From NCBI GenBank assembly GCA_016938795.1, contig JAFGTZ010000369.1, positions 1 through 24,165 of the forward strand: a stretch of 24,165 bases of DNA. The letters are read 5' to 3'. How positions within the stretch are numbered: the first letter of the stretch is position 1; the number at the start of each line of letters is the position of its first letter. The notes beneath the pieces were generated by a model. That model was not told where the DNA came from. It saw nothing but the letters and a program-made list of their open reading frames with translations, and ran no database searches. Source of the DNA: Chromatiaceae bacterium (GTDB taxonomy: Bacteria; Pseudomonadota; Gammaproteobacteria; Chromatiales; Chromatiaceae). This document shows positions 1-10,311 of this stretch, piece after piece. Both the position numbers and the translations under genes were made by a program.

Positions 1-111
1 ATCAAGGATCGCGTGGCCTATTTCCGGCTACACTAGAGGCTCGGTCTTCTGATCGCTAACCGGCGGGTGCGCATCGGCGCGCAACAGGATGTTCAATGGT
101 AGGAGAACTCG

Positions 112-1980
112 ATGAGTGATGTCGGTTGTCAGTTCTCGAACCAGGCGGGGCAGCTGCTTGGTGTGCATCCGGATAGTGGGCGCGATTTACTGCGCTGTGT
201 GCGCAAGCATCTCAGCTATCTCTTTCAGCCAGTTGTCAACATTCATACGGGTTGCGTCTACGGTTACGAGGCCCTATTGCGCGGGCTCGACGCCCTTGGC
301 CTGAGCGACGTGCCCGACCTCATCCAGGCGGCGCGTGAGCGTCTGGTCGCGAGCGATCTCGATCTCTTGCTGCGCGAGCTGGCCATCGCGCGTTTTGCCG
401 AGATTCCCAACGCCCACCGCTACCGGCTCTTTTTCAATCTCGACCCCTCCCTGCTCGATGCGGATCGCCCGCTACACACCCTTGCCCTGCTCAAACGCCA
501 TGGCCTTGGCGCAGAGACACTCTGTCTTGAAATCTCCGAGCGCGCCGAGCTGCTCACCAACCCGTCTTTGGCGCATCTGATCGCCGCCTACCGCCAGCAC
601 CGCTTCCATCTCGCCATTGATGATTTTGGCAGCGGTCACGCCGGTCTGCGTCTGCTCTACGAACATCCGCCGCATCTGCTGAAGATTGACCGCTTTTTCA
701 TCCGCGGCATCGCCGAGGATCCCAAAAAGCGCATTTTCGTCTCGCACACGGTGCAACTTGCGCATGTGCTCGGCATTCTGGTCATTGCCGAAGGGGTGGA
801 AAGCGAGACCGAGTTCCTGGCCTGCCGCGAGATTGGCTGTGATCTGGCCCAGGGCTATCTCATTGATCGCCCACAAGCAGACGCCTCAGCACGGCGCCCC
901 TGCTACGAACACATTGCCGAACTCAATGCCCGCCATCAGCATCGCCGCGGCGATGACCGCGCGCTCATCAAGTCCTGTCTCGAATTCATTCCCCCGCTGC
1001 ACGTCACCGATAACGTGACTGGACTGTTCGAGGCCTTTCGCCAAGACAAGGCGCACCACATGGTGCCCGTGCTCGATACCGCCGATCGACCGCTCGGACT
1101 CATCCACGAGTCCGACATCAAGGACTTCATCTACTCGGCCTATGGGCGCGATCTGCTCTCGAACCGCGCCCTTGGGCGCACCCTGCGCGATTTCGTGCGC
1201 CCCTGCCCCTCGGTCGATATCCACGACAGCGCCGAGCGTCTGCTCGATGCCTATTCGGCCAACGTCAACCCCGCTGGTCTGTTCGTGACCGAAAACGCGC
1301 GCTATCTCGGGTTCATCTCGGCAACCTCGCTGCTCCAGCTCATCGAGCAGAAGAATCTAGCCGCCGCACGCGACCAGAATCCCCTCTCCAAGCTCCCCGG
1401 CAACAACCCCATCTTCGAGTTCGTCTCGCGCGCGCTCAGTCAGCGCGAACACGGCTGGCACCTGGCCTACTTCGATTTCGATAACTTCAAGGCCTTCAAC
1501 GACCACTACGGCTTCCGCCGCGGCGACCGCGCCATCCTGATGTTTGCCGAGCTGCTGCGCAAACAGCTTGGCGAACGCCAGTGGTTTATCGGCCACGTGG
1601 GCGGGGATGATTTTTTTGCCGGCATTCGCGACGCCGATCCTCATGCAACGCACGCCCAGATCAGCGAACTGCTGGATAAATTCCGCTCAGACGTGCAGAG
1701 CCTCTATGACCCGGATGACAGCCAGCGCGGCTTCATCTGTGCGCGCGACCGCTTTGGCGAAAGCCGCGAAATGCCCCTGATGCGGGCCAGCGCGGCCTTG
1801 CTGGTAATCAATCCGGGCGACGACTATGGCAACGCCGAACATCTCGGTCAGGTCATCGCCGAGATGAAACACGAGGCCAAGGCCAGCACCTCGGGTCTGG
1901 TGGTCCGCGACAGTGCCATGCGCTTCACCCTCGATGCGCATCTGGCCGAAGGGCCGATCAACCAGTGCCCGGCGGCCTGA
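112..1980 (+). CDS. EAL-CBS-GGDEF cyclic-di-GMP signalling protein
   Basis: This 622-residue soluble protein probably breaks down, and may also make or sense, cyclic di-GMP. The EAL phosphodiesterase domain comes first (about 30-255) and keeps the residues seen in active enzymes: EALLRG at 53-58, N109, E140, the DDFGSG motif at 170-175, K191, E227 and Q247. A pair of CBS-like repeats follows (about 290-415), which in other proteins bind nucleotides. A GGDEF domain closes the protein (about 425-600). Its signature reads GGDDF (497-501), so the glutamate normally needed for cyclase activity is aspartate; cyclase activity is uncertain. No membrane segment is visible. The start at 112 has a good ribosome site, AGGAGA at 101-106. 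EAL-first order is less common than GGDEF-EAL. Domain identity is firm; the direction of net activity is inference. Confidence 0.93.
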   Translation: MSDVGCQFSNQAGQLLGVHPDSGRDLLRCVRKHLSYLFQPVVNIHTGCVYGYEALLRGLDALGLSDVPDLIQAARERLVASDLDLLLRELAIARFAEIPNAHRYRLFFNLDPSLLDADRPLHTLALLKRHGLGAETLCLEISERAELLTNPSLAHLIAAYRQHRFHLAIDDFGSGHAGLRLLYEHPPHLLKIDRFFIRGIAEDPKKRIFVSHTVQLAHVLGILVIAEGVESETEFLACREIGCDLAQGYLIDRPQADASARRPCYEHIAELNARHQHRRGDDRALIKSCLEFIPPLHVTDNVTGLFEAFRQDKAHHMVPVLDTADRPLGLIHESDIKDFIYSAYGRDLLSNRALGRTLRDFVRPCPSVDIHDSAERLLDAYSANVNPAGLFVTENARYLGFISATSLLQLIEQKNLAAARDQNPLSKLPGNNPIFEFVSRALSQREHGWHLAYFDFDNFKAFNDHYGFRRGDRAILMFAELLRKQLGERQWFIGHVGGDDFFAGIRDADPHATHAQISELLDKFRSDVQSLYDPDDSQRGFICARDRFGESREMPLMRASAALLVINPGDDYGNAEHLGQVIAEMKHEAKASTSGLVVRDSAMRFTLDAHLAEGPINQCPAA

Positions 1981-2035
1981 ATCCGACTGAACCCGGACCC
2001 GCCGCACCTCATCAGTTCGTCGTTCTGCTGTCATA

Positions 2036-3861
2036 ATGGCGCCTTGCCCGATTCAGCGCGCCTTGCCCATGCCTTTGCTGCCCGCCTGCACCTCCACCAG
2101 ACCCCGGCCCTCGCGCCGCCTTCAGCTCAGCCTCCTTGCGCTGCTTGCGCTTGGCGTTACAACTGCCGCCCTGGGCGCACCCCTGCCGGCGATGCCCGGC
2201 ATCGACGCCTCGGCCATGTTGCTGGGGCTCATCGGCGGCCTGGCGCTCTTTCTCTTCGGGCTCGAACAGATGGCCCTGGCGCTCAAGGCGCTGGCCGGTG
2301 ATCGGCTCAAGGATCTGCTGGCGAGCATCACCCGTAACCGCTTTCTCGGCGCGCTCAGCGGCGCCCTGGTCACCGCCCTGCTGAATTCCTCCTCGGTCAC
2401 CACCGTGCTGCTGGTGGGCTTTGTCAGCGCAGGGCTCATGAGTCTGACCCAATCAGTCGGCGTCATCATGGGGGCCAATATCGGCTCTACCCTGACCGCC
2501 CAGCTCATCGCCTTCCAGATCGACGAGATGGCCCTGCTGCTGATCGCGCTCGGCTTTGCCGCACAGGCCGGACTGCGCGGCGAGACCGCACGCCACGCCG
2601 GAACCCTGCTGCTGGGGCTGGGGCTGATCTTTTTCGGCATGAGCGTCATGAGCACGGCCATGGAGCCGCTGCGCGACTATCCGCCCTTTCTCGATCTGAT
2701 GCGCCGGCTTGCCGATCCGCTGCTCGGGGTGCTGGTGGGGGCCGCCTTCACCGCGCTGGTGCAGTCCTCGGCGGCCACCACGGGCATCGCCATCGTGCTC
2801 GCCAGCCAGGGGCTCATGACCCTGCCAACCGGCATCGCGCTGGTGTTCGGCGCCAACATCGGCACCTGCGCCACGGCCCTGCTCGCCACCATCGGCAAAT
2901 CGCGCGAGGCGCTGCGCGCGGCCCTGGTGCATGTGTTTTTCAATGTGGCCGGGGTGCTGCTCTGGTTTGCCTTCATCGACGATCTGGCCGCGCTGGTGGC
3001 GCATCTTTCGCCCGCCTACCCCGCGCTTGCCGGAGCCGAGCGGCTCGCCGCCGAGGTGCCGCGTCAGATTGCCAACGCCCATACCCTCTTCAATGTTGCC
3101 AACACACTCATCTTCATCGGGCTGGCGGGCTGGTTCGCCCGGCTCGCCACCTGGCTGGTGCCCGAGCCGCCGCCAAGCGCCGAACCCGAGGCGGTGCACG
3201 CGCGTTATCTCGACGCGGAATTACTGACCACCCCAGCCCTGGCGCTCGATCGCGCCCGGCTCGAAATCCTCCACATGGGCGAGTATGTGCAGCGCATGAT
3301 GCGGCGTATCCTGCCGGCCACGCTCGCCGGCAATCGCGCCATGCTGCACGACATCGCACGCATGGATGACGCCGTGGATACCCTGCATGCCGAGATTGTG
3401 GTTTACCTTGGCCAGATCAGCCGCCAGCCGCTCAGCGAGCGCCAGACCCAGGATCTGATGCGACTGATGGAGGCAGCCAACAGCCTCGAAAACATCGGCG
3501 ATCTGATCGAGACCGATCTGGTGGTGCTTGGCAAGGAGCGCCTTGAAGCCGGAGTGTCGATCAGCAACCCCACCCGCGAGGTGCTGAGCGACTTCCACCG
3601 CGCTGTGGTGCGCGCGCTCATCGCCGCCGTGCAGGCGGTGGCGCAGAACAGCCCCGAGGCGGCGCAGAGCGTCATCGGCATGAAAGGCGAGATTGCCCGC
3701 ATCGCCGATTCGGCTGCCGTGCATGAGGCGCGACGCTTGGTGGCGCAGGAGCCCAAGCGCGTGCCTGCCTATACCATCGAGATTGACATCATCGAAAAGC
3801 TCAAGCGGATCTACTACTTCTCCAAGCGCATGGCCAAGACGGTGACGCCGCGCGAGGGCCT

Positions 3862-3865
<4 letters not shown>
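2036..3865 (+). CDS. Na+/phosphate cotransporter family protein with C-terminal PhoU-like domain
   Basis: This is an inner-membrane transporter of the Na/Pi-cotransporter (NptA/YjbB) family, 609 residues from this start. The duplicated core is plain: NSSSVTT (117-123) with GANIGST (146-152) in the first half, and QSSAATTG (243-250) with GANIGTC (272-278) in the second. Hydrophobic helices run to about residue 375. A helical PhoU-like domain fills about 400-600, as in bacterial members such as YjbB. Family members move phosphate with sodium; YjbB of E. coli has been linked to export. The start is uncertain: neither 2036 nor the in-frame ATG at 2069 has a clear ribosome site. A CATAAT box at 2032-2037 would, if it is a -10 element, put transcription start beyond the first ATG and favour 2069. 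The gene ends tail to tail with the ABC exporter gene, sharing CTAG at 3862-3865. Confidence 0.92.
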
Positions 3866-5664
<1,799 letters not shown>

Positions 5665-5753
5665 GGATCGAGAACTCTTGGCGGGAAGGTTGGAACAATG
5701 GATGAGCGCGAGCCCCGAGGAACGGGGCCGAATGCTTCCTTAATCTGAGGGCA

Positions 5754-5966
5754 TCAACGCCCATCGGCAAGCAGACGCCACTGACGCACCAGAAGCATTG
5801 CGCCCCAGGCGAGCGCCGCCAGCATGAGCAGGGCGCCGAGCAGATGGCTGGCCTGACCCAGCGCCCGATCGAGATGCAGCAGATCGGTTTCGGTGAGCAG
5901 GAATTCCCAGTCGTGGAAGCCGTAGGGCGAGGTCTGGCCGGTATTGCCGCCAATGAGCGGCAGCAC
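5754..5966 (-). CDS. Unrecognised 70-residue membrane ORF after nudB
   Basis: I do not recognise this ORF. From a GTG at 5966 it encodes 70 residues: a polar, acidic N-terminal half with HDWEF and TETDLLHLDRALG, then one hydrophobic segment (about residues 40-60, LLGALLMLAALAWGAMLLV), then a short basic tail. This looks like a small single-span membrane protein with the tail in the cytoplasm. It lies 24 bases after the nudB stop and in the same frame, so reading through the TGA would add it to nudB. No clear ribosome site precedes the GTG. It is co-directional with nudB and the ABC exporter gene. Protein-like composition with a clean hydrophobic segment argues for a real gene; the small size and weak start argue for caution. 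Confidence 0.45.
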   Translation of the reverse strand: MLPLIGGNTGQTSPYGFHDWEFLLTETDLLHLDRALGQASHLLGALLMLAALAWGAMLLVRQWRLLADGR

Positions 5967-5990
5967 GCCCGCGCGTGCGCGCCAGCCCGA

Positions 5991-6494
5991 TCAGCGCAGC
6001 AGGGCCGCCAGCGCGCGGATGGCATCGCGGTTGGTCCAGGAGGCGGTCAGCGCGGCGGCGGCGGCGGCGGGCATCCAGCGATAGTCCAGATGCTCGCGCG
6101 CGTTGAGCCGGATCAGGCGGCGCTGATCGAGCACCAGGGCGAACCAGTACTCGCGATTGAAGCAGACATTGGGCGCATAGCGCTTGCGCCAGGCCTGGAT
6201 GATGGGAAAGAGGCTGGAGTGGTGCAGATCAATGAGCGCACCGCCCACACGCAGCCCGGTTTCCTCATGCACCTCGCGCGCGGCGGCCTGACGCGGCGTC
6301 TCGCCCGGATCGAGACTGCCAGTCACCGACTGCCAGAACCCGAGCGGGCGGGCGCGCTTGAGCATGAGAAACTCGCCGCCCCGGGTGCAGATGACCACCA
6401 GCACCGACTGGTTGCGCTTGCGCGCGCCCGGCGCGGCGCTCTCGCCCTTCGCGCTCAGCTGATGGAGAAGGCTGGGTGAGAGACAGTTGGCCAT
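5991..6494 (-). CDS. nudB: NUDIX hydrolase, dihydroneopterin triphosphate pyrophosphatase (NudB)
   Basis: This 167-residue protein has a complete Nudix box at 59-81, from GSLDPGE to REVHEETGL, which holds the metal-binding glutamates (E74, E77, E78). NudB removes pyrophosphate from dihydroneopterin triphosphate early in folate synthesis and also acts on dATP. The core starts at the strand SVLVVI (30-35), so about 25 residues precede the usual family start; the true N-terminus could be shorter, but no better ATG is seen. Position supports the name: it follows aspS by 11 bases on the same strand, and aspS-nudB is a familiar gammaproteobacterial order. A 70-codon membrane ORF follows in the same frame after the TGA. 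Confidence 0.88.
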   Translation of the reverse strand: MANCLSPSLLHQLSAKGESAAPGARKRNQSVLVVICTRGGEFLMLKRARPLGFWQSVTGSLDPGETPRQAAAREVHEETGLRVGGALIDLHHSSLFPIIQAWRKRYAPNVCFNREYWFALVLDQRRLIRLNAREHLDYRWMPAAAAAALTASWTNRDAIRALAALLR

Positions 6495-6505
6495 GGGCGT
6501 GGGGT

Positions 6506-8281
6506 TCAGCTCCGTGGCCGGGTGCGCAGCGCCAGCTCGCGCAGCTGCGCCTCGTCCACCTCCGAGGGCGCGTCGGTGAGCGGACAGGCCGCGCTCTGGG
6601 TCTTGGGGAAGGCCATGACATCGCGGATGGAATGCGCGCCGGTCATGAGCATCACCAGCCGATCGAGCCCGAAGGCGATGCCGCCATGCGGCGGGCAGCC
6701 GAACTTGAGCGCGCGCAGCAGAAAGCCGAAGCGCTCATCGGCCTGTTCCTCGCTGATGTTGAGCAGCCTGAACACCTGACGCTGCACCGCCTCGCGATGG
6801 ATACGGATGGAGCCGCCGCCAATCTCGGTGCCATTGAGCACCATGTCGTAGGCGCGCGAGAGACAGGCCCCGGGGTTGGCATCCAGCAGATCGAGCTGAT
6901 CCTCCTTGGGCGCGGTGAAGGGATGGTGCAGCGCCACCCAGCGTCCCGAGTTCGCGTCGTGCTCGAACATGGGGAAGTCGATCACCCAGAGCGGCCGCCA
7001 GCCCTCGGCCATGAGCCCGCGATCCTGACCGAGGCGCACGCGCAGCGCGCCCAGGGCCTCGTTGACCACGCTGGCCTTGTCGGCGCCGAAGAAGACCAGA
7101 TCGCCGTCCTCGGCCCCGGTGCGCGCCATGATGCCCTCGACCGCCGCGTCGGGCAGGAACTTGAGGATAGGCGATTGCAGCCCCTCGCGCCCCTTGGCCG
7201 ACCACTCGTTGACCTTGATGTAGGCCAGCCCCTTGGCCCCATAGATGGCGACGAACTGGGTGTAGCCGTCAATCTCCTTGCGGGTGAGTTCGCCGCCGCG
7301 CGGCAGACGCAGCGCCACCACGCGCCCCTCAGGATCCTGGGCCGGGCCGGAGAAGACCTTGAAATCGACCTCGCCCATGAGATCAGCCACATCGACCAGC
7401 TCCAGCGGCACGCGCAGGTCGGGCCGGTCGGAGCCGAAGCGGCGCATGGCCTCGGCATGGGTCATGCGCGGGAACTCGGGCAGCTCGACCTCCAGCACCT
7501 CGCGGAACAGCGCGCGAATCATGCCCTCCATGAGGCCCATGATGTCCTCTTCCTCGATGAAGGAGGCCTCGATGTCGAGCTGGGTGAACTCGGGCTGACG
7601 ATCGGCGCGCAGATCCTCGTCGCGAAAGCAGCGCGCGATCTGGTAATAGCGATCAAGCCCCGACATCATGAGCAACTGCTTGAAGAGCTGCGGCGACTGC
7701 GGCAGCGCGAAGAACTCGCCCGGATGGGTGCGGCTGGGGACCAGATAATCGCGCGCGCCCTCAGGCGTGGACTTGGTCAGGATGGGGGTCTCGATGTCGA
7801 GAAAGCCCTGCTCATCGAGAAACCGGCGCAGGGTGCGGGTCACGCGCGCGCGGGTGCGCAGCCGCTCCTGCATCTCGCTGCGGCGCAGATCAAGATAGCG
7901 ATAGCGCAGACGCAGCTCCTCGGAGGCATCAGCGGCATGGGTATCGAGCTGAATGGGCGGGGTCTCGGCGCGGTTGAGAATCTCAAGATCCAGACCCAGC
8001 ACCTCGATGGCGCCGGTCGGCAGCTCAGGATTGAGGGTGCCCTCGGGACGCGGACGCACCCGGCCCTGGATGCGCAGCACGAACTCGCTACGCACCTGTT
8101 CGGCGAGCGCGAACATCTCGGCGCGATCGGGATCAAACACCACCTGCACCAGCCCCTCGCGGTCGCGCAAGTCAATGAAGATGACACCGCCATGGTCGCG
8201 CCGCCGCTGCACCCAGCCGCAGAGAACGACCTCCCGACCCTCGTGGCTGGCGTTCAATTCTCCACAATAATGCGTGCGCAT
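6506..8281 (-). CDS. aspS: Aspartyl-tRNA synthetase (AspS), probably non-discriminating
   Basis: Class II synthetase that charges tRNA with aspartate. The ORF is open for 79 more codons upstream, but the start at 8281 (MRTHYCGEL) gives 591 residues, almost the E. coli length of 590, and matches the family N-terminus. The anticodon-binding OB fold is at about 1-110. Class II motif 2 is clear at 211-238 (RYYQIARCFRDEDLR onward), and motif 3 (GIAFGLDRL) is near the end, after the bacterial GAD insert. H30 (RRRDHGG) and G81 (RPRPEGT) stand where the E. coli enzyme has Leu and Lys. As I recall, His and Gly here go with recognition of both tRNA-Asp and tRNA-Asn in Pseudomonas. The gene lies between fmdB-like and nudB on the same strand. 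Confidence 0.97.
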   Translation of the reverse strand: MRTHYCGELNASHEGREVVLCGWVQRRRDHGGVIFIDLRDREGLVQVVFDPDRAEMFALAEQVRSEFVLRIQGRVRPRPEGTLNPELPTGAIEVLGLDLEILNRAETPPIQLDTHAADASEELRLRYRYLDLRRSEMQERLRTRARVTRTLRRFLDEQGFLDIETPILTKSTPEGARDYLVPSRTHPGEFFALPQSPQLFKQLLMMSGLDRYYQIARCFRDEDLRADRQPEFTQLDIEASFIEEEDIMGLMEGMIRALFREVLEVELPEFPRMTHAEAMRRFGSDRPDLRVPLELVDVADLMGEVDFKVFSGPAQDPEGRVVALRLPRGGELTRKEIDGYTQFVAIYGAKGLAYIKVNEWSAKGREGLQSPILKFLPDAAVEGIMARTGAEDGDLVFFGADKASVVNEALGALRVRLGQDRGLMAEGWRPLWVIDFPMFEHDANSGRWVALHHPFTAPKEDQLDLLDANPGACLSRAYDMVLNGTEIGGGSIRIHREAVQRQVFRLLNISEEQADERFGFLLRALKFGCPPHGGIAFGLDRLVMLMTGAHSIRDVMAFPKTQSAACPLTDAPSEVDEAQLRELALRTRPRS

Positions 8282-8432
8282 CGGTTTCTGATCCCCATCG
8301 GTATGGTCGCGGGACAGCCCGCGCAAGAGGCGCGCGGCTATCATGAAAAAAGGCTGAAAGACTACTTGGCCCGCGAACCTGGCGCAAGCCCGCGGGCGCT
8401 CCTGGCTCGATAACGGGGGAGGTTGCGCGTGC

Positions 8433-8723
8433 TCAGGCCGCGCTCTTCTCGGATGGCTTCTCCGATGGCTTCGAGCTGCTGGCGGAGGTCTCGCTCTTGG
8501 CCCCGGCCCCGCTGTCATGCAGGTTTTTCTTCTTGTCGCCCGACTTCTTGAAGTCGGTCTCGTACCAACCGCCGCCCTTGAGGCGGAAACCCGCTGCGGA
8601 GATGAGCTTCTTCAGCGCGGGCTCACCGCAGGCGGGACAGTCGGTCAGCGGCGCGTCGCTGATCTTCTGCATGGCCTCCAGCTCATGGCCGCAAGAGTCG
8701 CAGCGATATTCGTAGATCGGCAT
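8433..8723 (-). CDS. FmdB-family zinc-ribbon protein
   Basis: A 96-residue protein whose first 55 residues form the FmdB/CxxC_CxxC_SSSS regulatory-protein domain: it opens MPIYEYRC, with zinc-ligand pairs C8/C11 and C29/C32 and then GFRLKGGGWY. The tail from about 56 is rich in Lys, Ser and Glu and looks disordered. The name FmdB comes from a proposed regulator of formamidase genes; for most members, including this one, the role is unknown. A small FmdB-like gene directly before aspS is common in gammaproteobacteria. The start at 8723 has a strong ribosome site (AGAGAGGG on the minus strand, 8732-8739). The gap to aspS is 151 bases. Confidence 0.9.
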   Translation of the reverse strand: MPIYEYRCDSCGHELEAMQKISDAPLTDCPACGEPALKKLISAAGFRLKGGGWYETDFKKSGDKKKNLHDSGAGAKSETSASSSKPSEKPSEKSAA

Positions 8724-8849
8724 GATGTTAACCCTCTCTGGAATCCATTGATGTGTGAATGACGGGCCACCCTATGGGGATGACCCATCGAAAAACAAGG
8801 CTATTTATGCGACCCTGTGGCGCATCACCAGCCTGACCCGAGCTGCATC

Positions 8850-9704
8850 ATGACCGCACAGTCCGCACACTCCATCCTCATCACCGGCTGCTCCAGCGGC
8901 ATTGGTCATCACTGCGCCCATGGGCTGGCGCGGCGGGGCTGGCGCGTGATTGCGAGCGCGCGCCGCGCCGAGGATGTGGCGCGGCTCAGCGCCGAGGGGC
9001 TGGCTGCCGTGCAGCTCGATCTTGATGAGCCGGCGAGCATTGCCGAGGGATTGGAGCAGGCGCTGGAGCTAAGCGGCGGGCGGCTCGATGCGCTGTTCAA
9101 CAATGGCGCCTACGGGCAGCCAGGCGCGGTTGAGGATCTCAGCCGCGCGACGCTGCGCGCCCAGTTCGAGACCAACCTCTTCGGCTGGCACGATCTGACC
9201 CGCCGCGTCATCCCCATCATGCGCCGCCAGGGCAGCGGGCGCATCGTGCAAAACAGCTCCATCCTGGGCTTCATCCCCCTGCCCTATCGCGGCGCCTATG
9301 TGGCGAGCAAGTACGCCCTGGAGGGGCTCAGCGACACCCTGCGTCTGGAGCTGCGCGGATCGGGCATTTGGGTGTCGCTCATCGAACCCGGCCCGATCAG
9401 CAGCCGCTTTCGCGACAACGCGCACCGCGCCTTCCGCGACCATATCGACCGCGAGCAGAGCGTGCATCGCGAGGCCTACGCGCGCGCCGAGGCGCGGCTT
9501 ACCAAGGAGGGTCCGGCGCAACCCTTCACCCTGCCGCCCGAGGCGGTGTTGAAGAAGCTCGTGCATGCCCTGGAGAGCCCGCGTCCGCGCGCCCGCTACG
9601 CCGTGACCTTCCCCACCCACCTGCTCGGCGCGCTCAAGCGGGTGCTCGACACCGAGAGGCTTGATCGGCTGCTGATGAAGGTCTCGCGCGGCGGGGCGGG
9701 CTGA
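8850..9704 (+). CDS. Short-chain dehydrogenase/reductase, YbbO-like
   Basis: A 284-residue classical SDR. The nucleotide-binding motif TGCSSGIG is at 12-19, the NNAG-type motif reads NNGAYG (84-89), and the catalytic set is S137, Y150 and K154 (YVASK). The IEPGPI stretch and the C-terminal region resemble E. coli YbbO, an NADP-dependent aldehyde reductase; the substrate here is unknown. The frame is open from a GTG at 8817, but the ATG at 8850 places the first strand at the usual distance and is preferred. Neither start has a strong ribosome site. It stands alone on the plus strand between fmdB-like (divergent) and greA (convergent, 9-base gap). In E. coli ybbO adjoins ybbN; here the ybbN homologue is about 6 kb away. 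Confidence 0.88.
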   Translation: MTAQSAHSILITGCSSGIGHHCAHGLARRGWRVIASARRAEDVARLSAEGLAAVQLDLDEPASIAEGLEQALELSGGRLDALFNNGAYGQPGAVEDLSRATLRAQFETNLFGWHDLTRRVIPIMRRQGSGRIVQNSSILGFIPLPYRGAYVASKYALEGLSDTLRLELRGSGIWVSLIEPGPISSRFRDNAHRAFRDHIDREQSVHREAYARAEARLTKEGPAQPFTLPPEAVLKKLVHALESPRPRARYAVTFPTHLLGALKRVLDTERLDRLLMKVSRGGAG

Positions 9705-9713
9705 GCGGACAGT

Positions 9714-10190
9714 TTAGAGGTACTGCACCTCAAGAATCTCGAACTCGCGGATACCGCCCGGGGCCTCGACCGAGGCCAGATCGCCCTCGCTCTTGCCGAT
9801 GAGGCAGCGCGCGATGGGCGAGCCGATGGAGATTTTACCCTCCTTTAGATCGGCCTCGTCCTCGCCCACGATCTGATAGCAGTGCTCGGCATCGGTGTCG
9901 AGTTCGAGCACGCGCACGGTGGCCCCAAAGACCACCCGACCGCCCGCGTCGAGCTTGGTCACGTCGATGATCTGGGCATTGGAGAGCTTGCCCTCGATTT
10001 CCTTGATGCGGCCCTCGATAAAGCCCTGCTGCTCGCGCGCGGCATGGTACTCGGCGTTCTCCTTCAGATCGCCGTGGGCGCGCGCCTCGGCAATGGCCTC
10101 GATCACTCGGGGACGCTCGACACGCTTCAGACGGTCGAGTTCTTCACGCAATTTCTCGGCGCCTCTGGCGGTCAGAGGGACTTGGCTCAT
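9714..10190 (-). CDS. greA: Transcription elongation factor GreA
   Basis: GreA enters the secondary channel of stalled, backtracked RNA polymerase and stimulates cleavage of the transcript. The protein is 158 residues, the same as E. coli GreA. An N-terminal coiled coil (about 1-75) carries the acidic tip residues D41 and E44 that help position the catalytic metal; the C-terminal FKBP-like domain follows (about 80-158, with IGSPIARCLIGKSEGD). The ORF is open 88 codons further upstream, but the ATG at 10190 has a good ribosome site (GAGGAA, 10198-10203) and fits the family start. It follows carB, a common order, but a strong hairpin terminator and two further hairpins lie between them, so greA is probably controlled at least partly on its own. 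Confidence 0.97.
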   Translation of the reverse strand: MSQVPLTARGAEKLREELDRLKRVERPRVIEAIAEARAHGDLKENAEYHAAREQQGFIEGRIKEIEGKLSNAQIIDVTKLDAGGRVVFGATVRVLELDTDAEHCYQIVGEDEADLKEGKISIGSPIARCLIGKSEGDLASVEAPGGIREFEILEVQYL

Positions 10191-10311
10191 GGGATGATTC
10201 CTCGCATGGAATAGGCCGCGCCGAGAACAGGCGCGGCTGTCGGGCCCCTTGCGGGCCGTCAACCAAATAAACGCATGGCGGGCCAGGAAGGGCCCGCCAT
10301 GCGTGGATCGT
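10191..10311 (-). promoter_or_regulatory. carB-greA intergenic region / greA leader with hairpins
   Basis: This 121-base gap holds three inverted repeats. Read toward greA they are the strong terminator-like hairpin at 10304-10271, a weak GGGCC/GGCCC hairpin at about 10256-10243, and a perfect 8-bp stem at 10237-10215 (GCCGCGCC pairs with GGCGCGGC, 7-base loop). The ribosome site for greA follows at 10203-10198. No convincing -35/-10 pair is visible. Alternative pairings among the GGGCC-type arms are possible, so a leader that folds in more than one way cannot be excluded. Confidence 0.5.
10271..10304 (-). terminator. Rho-independent terminator after carB
   Basis: A perfect 14-bp inverted repeat (ACGCATGGCGGGCC and its complement) with a 6-base loop (10285-10290) starts 7 bases after the carB stop. 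On the minus strand it is followed by TTATTTGGTT (10270-10261), a modest U-rich tract. The plus-strand flank has no U-run, so it should work in the carB-to-greA direction. Confidence 0.8.

Noticed and set aside
1..111. Cyclic-di-GMP riboswitch or clear promoter before the EAL-CBS-GGDEF gene
   Set aside because: I see no GEMM-type conserved segments, and the TACACT at 29-34 has no matching -35.
6476..8413. 645-codon plus-strand open frame opposite aspS
   Set aside because: It mirrors aspS and nudB codons, is rich in His, Leu and Gly, and has no domain. Shadow of aspS.
8282..8518. N-terminal extension of aspS
   Set aside because: The extra 79 codons have no family match; the start at 8281 gives the normal length.
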